This document shows, one piece after another, positions 1-8,900 of a stretch of 29,754 nucleotides of DNA; position 1 is the first letter of the stretch, and each line of letters opens with the position of its first letter. The position numbers were made by a program, and so were the translations under genes. Under the pieces are notes generated by a model that was not told the origin of the DNA, searched no databases, and saw only the letters and a program-made list of their open reading frames with translations. This DNA comes from Candidatus Fermentithermobacillaceae bacterium UBA3951 (GTDB taxonomy: Bacteria; Bacillota; Sulfobacillia; Fermentithermobacillales; Fermentithermobacillaceae), in assembly GCA_002385465.1 (NCBI GenBank), contig DGDN01000023.1:1-29754 (forward strand), read 5' to 3'.

Positions 1-1341
1 CTCCAGTACACTCTCGAGGCACCCGTCCCCTACTTCCTGACAATGCTCACTTGGGTTACCTTCTTCCCCGTGAACGGTCAATTCTTGGCCGAATGCGGCG
101 AGAAGTTCGGCGTCGACAACAAGAACCTGCTTTACTGCGGGCCCTACATCTTGACTGTCTTCGAGCCGCAGAACCAGCGCGTTTTCGAGAAGAACGAGTC
201 CTACTGGGACAAAGACAAGGTATACATAAAAAGGCTCAACTATAAGTACAACAAGGAAGCAGGCACGCTCGCGCCGGACCTGTTCCTCAATGGAGAGATC
301 ACGACGAGCGGCATTTCGTCGGCCATTATCGCCGACTGGATGAACGATCCGGCAAGGAAGGACCTCGTGTCTCCGGCCCCGACGAGCTGGTACAGCTACT
401 TCTACCTCTTCAACTTCGACCCGCGCTTTGAGGAGGAGTACGAGCCGGAAAACTGGAGGACGGTCGTCAACAACGCAAACTTCCGAAGGTCCATCTTCTA
501 CGCTCTTGACCGGCGGGCCGCCATGCTGACCTCGGAACCCTACGATCCCGACAGGCGGCTCAGCAATACGTTCACCCCGAGGATGTTCACCAACGTGAAC
601 GGCGTAGACTTCACGGAAGTAGGTCCCATGGCAGAGATCTCTGCGAGGGACAGCTTCAACCCGGACAAAGCCCTTAAGTACCGGGATATAGCGAAACAGG
701 AGCTGGCCGGAAAGGCTACTTTCCCGGTTAAGATGCCCATGCCTTTCAACTCGTCGAGCAGCGACTGGGCAAACCGGGTGCAGGTTGTCGAACAACAGCT
801 GGAAAACCTCCTGGGCTCCGACTACATCGACGTCATCCCCATCAGCTACCCGCCCACCAACTTCCTTACTGCCTCGAGACGTTCTGGGATGTACGCGATA
901 CAGGAGTGCAACGCCGGTCCCGGGTTTGTCGATCCCGATGCTTACACCGGAGTGTTCATGCCCGGAAACAGCCACCTGTGGAGTTCCTTTGAGCTGTCCA
1001 CCGAGTACGTGGACGAGGACGGCAACAACATATGGGCCAAGATGATAGAGGAAGCACGCGCTGAGGTCCTCGATACCGAGAGGCGTTTTGAGCTTTTCGC
1101 CGAAGCCGAGGCTTTCCTCATAAACGAAGCCGTGCTCATCCCCTACGCCGTGGGCGGCGGTGGGTACCAGGCCACCAAGCTCATGCCCTTCAGCCAGCCT
1201 TGGAGCCTGTCGCTCAACGGGATGCTCTTCAAGTACGCGAGGGTACTCGACCACGCCGTGAGCACCGAGGAGTTCAACCAGATCTACGAGCAGTGGCTGG
1301 CAGACAGGGAAGCTGCCTTGACAGCGGCCAGAGGCCAGTAA
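1..1341 (+). CDS. Oligopeptide ABC transporter substrate-binding protein (OppA/SBP_bac_5 type), 5' end missing
   Basis: This is the extracytoplasmic solute-binding component of an ABC importer for oligopeptides or a similar solute. The frame is open from base 1, so the gene enters from the left; 446 residues are visible, roughly the C-terminal two thirds to three quarters of a family 5 binding protein. Family-like features are the opening stretch reading APVPYFLTMLTW, the CGPYIL segment followed by FEKNESYWDKDKVYIKRL, and a late section with many aromatic and acidic residues (ECNAGPGFVDPDAYTGVF). The signal peptide, expected at the missing N-terminus, cannot be seen. A terminator-like hairpin lies 35 bp after the stop, and a peptidase gene follows on the same strand, which fits peptide uptake and breakdown. 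Family assignment is firm; the ligand is inferred. Confidence 0.85.
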   Translation, partial: LQYTLEAPVPYFLTMLTWVTFFPVNGQFLAECGEKFGVDNKNLLYCGPYILTVFEPQNQRVFEKNESYWDKDKVYIKRLNYKYNKEAGTLAPDLFLNGEITTSGISSAIIADWMNDPARKDLVSPAPTSWYSYFYLFNFDPRFEEEYEPENWRTVVNNANFRRSIFYALDRRAAMLTSEPYDPDRRLSNTFTPRMFTNVNGVDFTEVGPMAEISARDSFNPDKALKYRDIAKQELAGKATFPVKMPMPFNSSSSDWANRVQVVEQQLENLLGSDYIDVIPISYPPTNFLTASRRSGMYAIQECNAGPGFVDPDAYTGVFMPGNSHLWSSFELSTEYVDEDGNNIWAKMIEEARAEVLDTERRFELFAEAEAFLINEAVLIPYAVGGGGYQATKLMPFSQPWSLSLNGMLFKYARVLDHAVSTEEFNQIYEQWLADREAALTAARGQ

Positions 1342-1375
1342 AGAGGCAAGTTCTCATTGCCCGGAGAAATCATGA

Positions 1376-1400
1376 GGGACCGCCCCATGGCGGTCCCTTT
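1376..1400 (+). terminator. Probable intrinsic terminator after the binding-protein gene
   Basis: A perfect 9-bp GC-rich stem (GGGACCGCC / GGCGGTCCC) with a 4-base loop (CCAT) is followed by TTTC. The T-run is short, so termination may be partial and could separate a highly expressed binding protein from the downstream peptidase. Confidence 0.6.
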
Positions 1401-1449
1401 CAAGTAGGTAGCGAATACGCCGAAAGGCCAAGAGAAAGGAGAATAAACC

Positions 1450-2706
1450 GTGCCCATTCATGGCGATAGAGCGATGGAATTCTTGAAGAAGCTCTCTTTT
1501 CCCAGGTTGGGTGGTTCCGAGGCCGAGAAGAAGGCTGCAGAGATGATCGCAGCCGAGCTTCGAGAGGTTGGACTGGACCCCAGGATCGAAGAGTTTGAGG
1601 TGTGGTCTTTCGCGAATCCTGTCGCCAAAGTCCAGGTCCTGGAGCCTTACACGGCGGACATCGAGGCTTCGGCGCTGGGGCTAAGCGGATGTACCCCTCC
1701 CGAAGGCATCGAAGCCCCCCTCAAGTACATTGAGACAGGCACCGTGGAGTTCATAAACGACGTAGAGGGCTGCATCACCCTTGCGACCGGAAACGGCGGC
1801 GCAAAGGGCTACGAACGCAGCAAGAAAAAGGGCGTCCTGGGCCGCATCCTTATTGGCCGTCAGGGCGCAGGGCTCTTCAACCTCGCGGTGAACTCCTTCC
1901 AGTTTGAACGCTTCGGCAAACTGCCCAGCGCGTGGATAAGGTACGAAGACGGGCTCGACCTTATCCGGAAAGGCGCCGCCAAGGTTCGGCTGTTTGTCTC
2001 TCAAGACGAGTTCAAAACCATGTCGCGGAACGTGGTGGTTGATATACCTGGGACTTCCGAGCCCGAGGAGATCATCCTGGTCGGAGCGCATTTCGACAGC
2101 GTGTATGACATAGACGGCGCCCACGACAACGCAGCCGGGTCTGTGACCATTTTGGAGATGGCTCGCCACTTCCGGGCTCATCCGGCCAAGCGTACCCTAC
2201 GGTTCGTCTGGTTCGGTACCGAGGAATTGGGGCTTAAAGGCAGCTGGGCATACATTGAAAAACACGCAGAGGAACTCAAGAAGCACGTCTTCATGGTCAA
2301 CGTGGATGTGGCCGGCAGCATCATAGGGACCAACAACGCTTCAGTGATGGCGTCGGACAAGGTGCTCAATTACCTTGACGTTATGGGGAAAGAATACGGG
2401 ATCGGCCTTAATGCCCGGTCCTCAATCTACAGCGGTGATTGCATCCCCCTGGGACACAAGGGTGTGCCGTCGGTGACCTTCGCCCGCGGAGGAGGCGGAC
2501 CCATTCACACCAAGGCAGACACTGTTCACGACATAGATGCGAAACACCTGGCCATGTTGGGGGATTTCGTCCTTGATTTCACGAGTAGGATGAGCAATGC
2601 TGTCTCTTTCCCGTTCCCCAGAGAGATCCCCGAGAGCATCAAGAAGCAGACAAGGGAATACATCGAAAACGCCGGGAAGGTCCTGGAGGATAACGCAAAG
2701 AAATAG
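1450..2706 (+). CDS. M28 family zinc aminopeptidase
   Basis: A 418-residue co-catalytic zinc peptidase of family M28, expected to remove N-terminal residues from peptides. The five metal ligands of the family can be placed: H214 (GAHFDS), D226 (AHDNAAG), E259 next to the catalytic E258 (GTEELG), D286 (NVDVAG) and H353 (PIHTKADT). Residues about 60-180 look like a PA-type insertion between the N-terminal segment and the catalytic core. No signal peptide is seen, so the protein is probably cytoplasmic. The GTG start at 1450 is chosen because AAAGGAG lies 8-9 bases upstream; an in-frame ATG at 1474 is the alternative. The neighbouring peptide-binding protein suggests that it processes imported peptides (inference). 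Confidence 0.88.
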   Translation: MPIHGDRAMEFLKKLSFPRLGGSEAEKKAAEMIAAELREVGLDPRIEEFEVWSFANPVAKVQVLEPYTADIEASALGLSGCTPPEGIEAPLKYIETGTVEFINDVEGCITLATGNGGAKGYERSKKKGVLGRILIGRQGAGLFNLAVNSFQFERFGKLPSAWIRYEDGLDLIRKGAAKVRLFVSQDEFKTMSRNVVVDIPGTSEPEEIILVGAHFDSVYDIDGAHDNAAGSVTILEMARHFRAHPAKRTLRFVWFGTEELGLKGSWAYIEKHAEELKKHVFMVNVDVAGSIIGTNNASVMASDKVLNYLDVMGKEYGIGLNARSSIYSGDCIPLGHKGVPSVTFARGGGGPIHTKADTVHDIDAKHLAMLGDFVLDFTSRMSNAVSFPFPREIPESIKKQTREYIENAGKVLEDNAKK

Positions 2707-2768
2707 CGCCCCTGCTATACCAGGCGTTGTTCATTGGGCGACTGGCCCCGAGTGCGGAGGGATGACGG

Positions 2769-4484
2769 TTGAGTCTTCGGAGCGTGTTCGTAAAATGGAG
2801 GTCAGGGCGGCTCAGGCGGGCTTCGCTACATAGCCTTTTATCGCTCCTCATACCGCCGCTTTTTTTCTCCGGCTTGGTCTTGTCCGCGGGTCCCGGCTGT
2901 ATGCTTGGAGTCCGGGCTCCCCAAGTACTCGAAGCTTACGAGGTGCTCACTTACTACCAGGACGGCCTCCCACTCCCGGAATCCGAGACACCTGATTTCG
3001 GGCGTGACGTAAAGAGGGTGGCCGCCACAAACGAGCTAATCCAGCTGACCGACTACCCCAAAGGGTACGCCATCACCGTCCCACAAGGCATGGAATTCGA
3101 CTTCACCTGTAGCCCCGATTTTGCCAGGATCTACGATGAAAACCTGGAGATCCGGATAGGGCGGGACTCATCCCCCTATCTGGATGTCACGGGGTGGCTC
3201 AATTCGTTGCCCAATGAGTTCATTACCGACGAGGGGTACCGTAGAGCCAACGACATAACCGTCAACGAAGACGGTTGGACCGAGGTAGGCGGGCGCAGCA
3301 CCCGGATATTCAGCCTGACCAGGACCCCGAGACCGGAAAGCGATGTCGTCCATAACTCGTATACCTACGCCTATATAAAGACGGGTGGGCTCACTTACTA
3401 CACCGTCCATTTCCGGTATGAGTCCTTCGAGGAGACCAAGGGTCAGATCAGAAGCATCCTCGACTCGCTCGCCTTCTTCGAGCCAAAAGGTACCGCGACC
3501 TACAACCTGGATTTCAAGCCGGTGCTCCCAAGCTGGAACGACGAGACCCAGGCACTTTATGAGGCTATAAAGGCTTCAGACACCATCCTTTGGGGATTTT
3601 TTACCCCGAACCCGTTCACCCCGGAAGGCAAGGCCAAGATTAAGGAAGTCGAGGAGAAACTTGACTTCGAGTTCCCGGTGATCATGTGGTACCGCTATTT
3701 GGGTCACGACTTCCCGGTTGAGGGGATGCGGGAGGCATACGAGTCAGGCAAGATCGTCGAACTGACCCTTCAGGTCGCAGGCGATTTCTACGACAGGAAT
3801 CCCAACTTCGAGGTGCTGGACGGGCGATTGGAAGAAGATATCCGCAAGTTTGCCCGTGGCGCCAAGGAGTTCGGCAAGCCCTTCCTCATGCGCCTCAACA
3901 ACGAGATGAACTCGACGTGGGTCAGTTACTCAGGCCACTTGTGCCTGAACGACCCCGATGTCTTCAAGGCGGTCTGGAGGAAAGTCTACAACATCTTCCA
4001 AGAGGAAGGAGTCGACAACGCTATTTGGATCTTCAATCCAAACGATGTGAGCTTTCCGCCTTGCAGGTGGAACTCGCACGTGGCGTACTACCCGGGCAAC
4101 GGATACGTGCATATGATCGGACTTACCGGGTACAACACCGGAGACTACTTCCGCGACGTAACGGGTGAAAGATGGAGATCGTTCACGGAGGTCTACGACA
4201 GGCTCTGGGAGATGTACAAGGACCTCTACGCCGGGTTCCCCTGGATAATCACCGAGTTTGCCTCAAGCTCGGTCGGTGGAGACAAGAAGGCCTGGATCGA
4301 GGAGATGTTCGACAACATATCCAGGTACACCAACATCAAGATCGCCGTCTGGTGGAGCTACTACGACCCTGACCCTCGCGAGGCGACATACGGCACCCCT
4401 GCCCGGAGGTACTGGCTGGATGAGAAACCGGAGTACCTGGAAGCCTTCAAGAAAGGATTGGAGCGGACCGTCAAGTCCCCATAA
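2769..4484 (+). CDS. Exported protein with N-terminal unknown domain and C-terminal GH26-like glycoside hydrolase domain
   Basis: A 571-residue protein. The N-terminus is basic (residues 1-18) and then hydrophobic (about 20-41), ending near Cys44; this is a signal peptide or possibly a lipoprotein signal, although the bases around Cys44 (AGPGC) are not a good lipobox. Residues about 70-235 form a domain I do not recognise. Residues about 255-565 resemble glycoside hydrolase family 26 (beta-mannanase-like TIM barrel): MRLNNEMN with E379 as likely acid/base, and WIITEFASSS with E496 as likely nucleophile. Conserved tryptophans (WIFNPND, VWWSYYD) are consistent. Both catalytic glutamates are present, so activity is plausible, but the substrate cannot be read. 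The TTG start at 2769 is preceded by GGAGG at 8 bases. The gene's end overlaps the end of the convergent HAD gene by 14 bp. Confidence 0.75.
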   Translation: MSLRSVFVKWRSGRLRRASLHSLLSLLIPPLFFSGLVLSAGPGCMLGVRAPQVLEAYEVLTYYQDGLPLPESETPDFGRDVKRVAATNELIQLTDYPKGYAITVPQGMEFDFTCSPDFARIYDENLEIRIGRDSSPYLDVTGWLNSLPNEFITDEGYRRANDITVNEDGWTEVGGRSTRIFSLTRTPRPESDVVHNSYTYAYIKTGGLTYYTVHFRYESFEETKGQIRSILDSLAFFEPKGTATYNLDFKPVLPSWNDETQALYEAIKASDTILWGFFTPNPFTPEGKAKIKEVEEKLDFEFPVIMWYRYLGHDFPVEGMREAYESGKIVELTLQVAGDFYDRNPNFEVLDGRLEEDIRKFARGAKEFGKPFLMRLNNEMNSTWVSYSGHLCLNDPDVFKAVWRKVYNIFQEEGVDNAIWIFNPNDVSFPPCRWNSHVAYYPGNGYVHMIGLTGYNTGDYFRDVTGERWRSFTEVYDRLWEMYKDLYAGFPWIITEFASSSVGGDKKAWIEEMFDNISRYTNIKIAVWWSYYDPDPREATYGTPARRYWLDEKPEYLEAFKKGLERTVKSP

Positions 4485-5184
4485 GGAGGCGGTTCAGGGC
4501 CTGGGGAACATCTACCAGTCTCCCCCTGCAGTCAGGCTTGAGGTCCTCTCCCCTGTCAATGAGGAAGTCCTCTACCAAGAAGGTCTTCATACCGACTTTC
4601 TTGGCCACCATGTCTTCCTGCATGTCGTTGCCGATCATTACGCATCTCGAGGGTTCGAGTTCCAGCGCCTCTACTATCTCCCGGTAGTATTCAAGGTGCG
4701 GTTTGCAGAAGTGCATATTGTCCAGGGTGGTGACCATTTCCCACGGCAGAGAGTCAATGCCACACCACTTCATGCGCTCCCGAGTTGCCGTTTCAGGAAA
4801 GAGCGGTTGGGTGGCCAGGACTATCCGCCAGCCGCTTTCGACACATTCCCTTACGACGGCCTTGGCCGAAGGGTTCTCCGGTACGTGTACACGCAGTTTT
4901 GGATATCGCTCCGCGTAATACCGCTCGATGATCGGCCACACACTGTCCCAGGGTAAGCCCGAAAGGCGGGTGAAAGAGGCGGCGAAGGCCTCGAGGTTGC
5001 CTGTCGAGGGATCGAGGTTGCCTATTGTCTCATATGTGGCCCCGAGCAGCGCTTTGCGAAATGCTCCGTCAGACATGACTCCGGCGAAACATTCCGCCAG
5101 GGCATCCATGTAGTGCTTGAGGAAGAAGTCGGTCTCTACCGGGAGAAGTGTCCCGTCCAGGTCAAACAGCGCCGTCCTAGTCAA
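4471..5184 (-). CDS. HAD-superfamily hydrolase (phosphatase-like)
   Basis: A 237-residue haloacid dehalogenase-fold protein, probably a small-molecule phosphatase. All four motifs are visible: DLDGT with nucleophile D8 and acid/base D10, T125 (LATQP), K161 (CKPHLEYY) and the acidic motif GNDMQED with D187 and D191. A helical cap lies between motifs I and II (residues about 20-110). The start chosen is TTG at 5184, which places motif I at residue 8 and has a GGGGGTG sequence just upstream; a longer reading frame to 5301 runs into repeat DNA and lacks homology-like sequence. The substrate is unknown. The gene is convergent with the GH26-like gene and divergent from the ileS leader. Confidence 0.82.
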   Translation of the reverse strand: MTRTALFDLDGTLLPVETDFFLKHYMDALAECFAGVMSDGAFRKALLGATYETIGNLDPSTGNLEAFAASFTRLSGLPWDSVWPIIERYYAERYPKLRVHVPENPSAKAVVRECVESGWRIVLATQPLFPETATRERMKWCGIDSLPWEMVTTLDNMHFCKPHLEYYREIVEALELEPSRCVMIGNDMQEDMVAKKVGMKTFLVEDFLIDRGEDLKPDCRGRLVDVPQALNRLLMGT

Positions 5185-5261
5185 GATCGCACCCCCAGGG
5201 CCTCTTCGACATGAGCGAAGGCGATACCTTCCGTCGGGATCATGCGAGTTCGGCCCCGGAC

Positions 5262-5380
5262 CGGTGACAAAAGGTAATCGAGCCTGAGCCATCGGCGACA
5301 AAAAGTAATTGAGTGAGTGCCCATCGGTGACAAAAGGTAATCGAGCCTGCCGGATCGGCTACAAAAGGTAACTGATTCGC
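5262..5380. repeat. Four tandemly spaced imperfect repeats resembling an IS21-family terminus
   Basis: Four units share the core cgg(t/c)gacaaaaggtaat: 5262-5286, 5293-5317, 5325-5349 and 5356-5380, spaced 31, 32 and 31 bp. Units 1 and 3 are identical over 25 bases; units 2 and 4 are diverged (unit 4 reads cggctac). Several copies of a GTGACA...TGAG-like motif near the end are known for IS21-family elements, where they bind the transposase. No istA or istB gene is present, so this would be a left-over end. The repeats could instead be an operator array for the flanking genes. Confidence 0.6.
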
Positions 5381-5427
5381 AGTCGATATGTAGCATTTCT
5401 AAGCATCAAGTGGTAGAATCTCGTCAA

Positions 5428-5452
5428 CGAGGATCGGTATAGCCTATCCTCG
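5428..5452 (+). other. Hairpin upstream of the T-box leader
   Basis: Perfect 7-bp inverted repeat CGAGGAT / ATCCTCG with an 11-base interior that can form two further G-C pairs. It lies just before the T-box leader and is followed by GTTTGCTC. It could be a weak terminator protecting the leader or the base of the leader itself; the sequence does not decide. Confidence 0.35.
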
Positions 5453-5459
5453 GTTTGCT

Positions 5460-5853
5460 CAGTATGATGAGGAAACGAGAAACGGGCTATGACGGGGACG
5501 AGTAAGGAGCCTTCCGGGCCAAGAGAGCCGGCGGACGGTGAAAAGCCGGTGCTTAGGAACTCCCGAAAATCACCCCTGAGCCGGCAGCCGAAACGGCGGG
5601 ACATAGGGAGATAGACTGTAGAGATAGGGTACGACTTTACCCGAGCGGTTAGCCCCCTGCCAAAGTAGACCTGCCCGTCTTGCCGGCGTTACAAGGCAGT
5701 AAAGTGAGCGCGTTAGGGTCCGCTTCGCTTGCTCCAAAAGTCGCGCCAGGAAGTCTTCTTACGCGGAAGGAGCATCAGAGTGAATGCCGGAACTTACGCG
5801 CTAAGCTGGGTGGTACCGCGATCTGAGTCGCCCCGTGCAGGGCGATTTTTGTT
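5460..5853 (+). promoter_or_regulatory. T-box riboswitch leader of ileS (isoleucine specifier)
   Basis: Transcription-antitermination leader that senses uncharged tRNA-Ile. Recognisable parts in order: the Stem I entry GACGGGGACGAGTAA, the conserved AGAGAG element (about 5521-5526), a specifier-loop region in which GAAAATCACC (5565-5574) offers ATC at 5569-5571 as the isoleucine codon, and the T-box core AAGCTGGGTGGTACCGCG at 5803-5820. The terminator follows at 5828-5853. The specifier matches the downstream enzyme. The 5' boundary is approximate. Confidence 0.9.
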
Positions 5854-5854
5854 T
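5828..5854 (+). terminator. T-box regulated terminator
   Basis: Stem TCGCCC (5828-5833) / GGGCGA (5840-5845) with loop CGTGCA, followed by TTTTTGTTT. It lies 8 bases after the T-box core and is the terminator competing with the antiterminator. Confidence 0.85.
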
Positions 5855-5872
5855 ATCAAGGTGAGAGTTGTG

Positions 5873-5915
5873 TGGTCCCGAGAAGCCGCCGGTCGTCGAG
5901 GCCGGAATGGGACCA
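5873..5915 (+). other. Second hairpin between T-box terminator and ileS ribosome-binding site
   Basis: Perfect 7-bp inverted repeat TGGTCCC (5873-5879) / GGGACCA (5909-5915) with a possible inner CCGG/CCGG pairing. It ends 7 bases before the AAGGAGGA ribosome-binding site of ileS and could influence translation or RNA stability. The function is inferred from position only. Confidence 0.4.
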
Positions 5916-5936
5916 TCAGCCGAAGGAGGACTGTAC

Positions 5937-8900
5937 ATGGCATTGTTCAAAGAGGTAGACCCTAAGAGGTCCGTGAACGACGTAGAGAACCGGATCCTCC
6001 AATACTGGAAAGACAACGATATCGCCATGAAGAGCGTGGCCGTGCGGGAAGGTAGTCCCAGGTGGATATTTTACGAGGGGCCTCCGACGGCCAACGGGAA
6101 ACCGGGTATCCACCACTTGATGTCCCGAACTCTCAAGGATATTGCCTGCCGCTACAAGACCATGCAGGGCTTCCAAGTCCACAGGAAGGCGGGCTGGGAC
6201 ACCCACGGCTTGCCCGTGGAGATCGAAGTTGAGAAAGAACTGGGGCTTACGTGCAAGCCCGATATCGAGGCATACGGTATAGAGAAGTTCAACTCCGCGT
6301 GTCGTGAGTCGGTCCTCACGTACGAGAGGCTGTGGCGCGAGTTCACCGAGCGCACGGGGTACTGGGTGGACCTGGATAACCCGTATATCACCATGGACAA
6401 CGATTATGTGGAGACGGTCTGGTGGATCCTCAAGCGATACTTTGAGGAAGACCTCATATATGAGGGGCACAAGATCCTGCCCTACTGCCCGCGGTGCGGG
6501 ACGCCGCTGGCATCTCACGAAGTTGCCCAAGGTTACAAGGACGAGACCATCGATTCCATCTACGTCCGTCTGAAGGTAAGGGGACGGCCAAACGAATATC
6601 TCCTTATCTGGACCACGACACCGTGGACCCTCCCTTCCAACGTCACCGTGACCGTGAACCCCGAGTCCACCTACGTCAGGGCGAGGTTGGGCGATGATAT
6701 CTACTACTTGGTGAAAGACCGGGTGGAAGCGGTCCTCGGCAAGGACGCCGAGATCCTCGAGGAGTTCCCGGGGAAAGACCTGGAATACCTGGAATACGAG
6801 CAGCTCTTCCCCTTTGTGGACGTCGAAAAGCTCGATGCCAAAGCCTTCTACGTCACACTCGGCGATTATGTCATGACTACGGAAGGCACGGGACTGGTCC
6901 ACACGGCTCCCGCATACGGAGAGGACGACTATAAGACCTGTCAGAAGTACGGTATCCCCCTAGTTCACTTGGTCGACGAGCAAGGCAGGTTCGTCTCAGA
7001 CGTTACGGAGTGGGCCGGTGAATTCGTAAAGGAAGCAGACCCAAAAATCACGAGGCGCTTAAGAGACGAGGGCAAGCTCTTCAAGAAGGAGCGCGTCACC
7101 CACTCCTATCCCCACTGCTGGCGGTGCGACACTCCTCTCCTCTACTACGCCAGGAAGTCCTGGTATATCGCTACGACAAAATACAAAGACAAACTCATCG
7201 CCGCCAACAAAGAAGTACGTTGGTACCCCGAGCATGTGGGTAAGGGCCGGTTCGGGGACTGGCTGGAGAACCTCGTGGACTGGTCGCTTTCTCGCAACAG
7301 GTATTGGGGTACGCCCCTCAACATCTGGAGGTGCGAGGAGTGCGGAGAACTGGCCTCCATAGGTTCGCGTCAAGAGCTGGCTGAGCGGGCAGTGGAAAAG
7401 GTTGATCCTGAGACCATCGACTTACACAGGCCCTTCGTGGATGAAATCCACCTTAGGTGTTCCTGTGGGGGTCTCATGACGCGCACCCCCGAGGTCATCG
7501 ACTGCTGGTTTGACTCGGGTTCCATGCCCTTTGGACAGTGGCATTACCCCTTTGAGCACAAAGACGATTTTCAAGAGCTCTTCCCCGCCGACTTCATCTG
7601 CGAGGGCCTCGACCAAACCAGGGGATGGTTCTATTCTCTTATGGCCATCTCCACGTTCCTCTTCGGCCGGTCTTCGTTCAAGTCGGTTCTTGTCAATGAC
7701 CTGGTGCTCGATAAGGACGGACAGAAGATGTCCAAGTCCAAGGGGAACGTAGTCGACCCTTGGGATATGATCGACAAGTTCGGCGTTGACGCCTTGCGCT
7801 GGTATTTGGTGGCCGTCTCACCTCCTTGGGTGCCCACCAGGTTCGATGAGGACGGGGTGCGCGAAGTCGCCTCGCGCTTCTTCGGGACCCTGCTCAACGT
7901 CTACGCGTTCTTCACGCTTTATGCCAACATTGACGGCATAAACCCCAACGAGCTTTCCATTCCGGTCAAGGACCGGCCCGAGATCGACAGGTGGGTGATC
8001 TCGCGGATGAACTCCCTTGCGAAGGATATCCGCGAGGACATGGAGTCCTATGAGCTCACGAAAGTGGTGCGTTCGATCTCGGAGTTCGTGGTCGACGAAG
8101 TATCCAACTGGTATGTCAGGCGTAACAGAGAACGGTTCTGGTCCAACGAGTTCGACCTCGACAAGAAAGCGGCTTATGTCACCTTGCACGAAGTGCTCGT
8201 GGGCGTCGCCAAAATGATGGCGCCCTTCGCGCCGTACCTGGCAGAAGATATCTACCTGAACCTCACACATGGCAAGGCACTTGAGTCCGTTCACTTTGAA
8301 CTCTACCCGGAACCCGACGAGTCACTCATAGACAAGGCGCTTGAAGACAAGATGGGGCTCGCCATCCGGCTCGTTTCCCTGGGGCGTGCCGTCCGCAACA
8401 AAGTCCAGATAAAGACGCGGCAACCCCTTTCCAAGGTGCTGGTCAACGGTAAGTCGCGGCCCATACTTGAACCCGTTGAAGACCTGGTCAAGGAAGAGCT
8501 TAACGTTAAAGCGGTCGAGTACGTGGACGATCTCGGGAGGTACGTAGATTACGAGGTCAAGCTCAATCTCCCGGTGGCCGGTCCCAAGTTCGGAAAGAAG
8601 CTCCGGTCTATTGCCGCCGCCCTGTCTTCGGGGAATCCGTCGGAAATGGTCGAGCGGCTTGAAAGAGAAGGCAGGATTGTAGTCGAGATACCTCACGGAG
8701 CGGAGCCTAAGGATGATGGTTCTGCCGCCAAGGGAGACTCAGTTTCCGGTCGGGAGCAGATTATTCTGGTCCCCGAAGACCTTCAGGTCCGGATCACGCC
8801 GCGCGAGGGTTTTGCGGTGGAGACTGCAGGAGACACGTTTGCGATTCTCGACACCGAAATAACACGAGATCTGATGCTTGAAGGTATCGCCCGCGAGATA

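Noticed and set aside
4258..4956. 232-residue frame on the plus strand across the GH26-like and HAD gene ends
   Set aside because: It overlaps two well-supported genes in other frames and lacks recognisable motifs.
5262..5380. CRISPR array
   Set aside because: The repeats are imperfect, the gaps are only 6-7 bp of related sequence rather than unique spacers, and no cas gene is near.
5916..6902. 328-residue open frame antisense to ileS
   Set aside because: It lies wholly inside a certain gene on the other strand, has no family resemblance, and is explained by codon bias of ileS.
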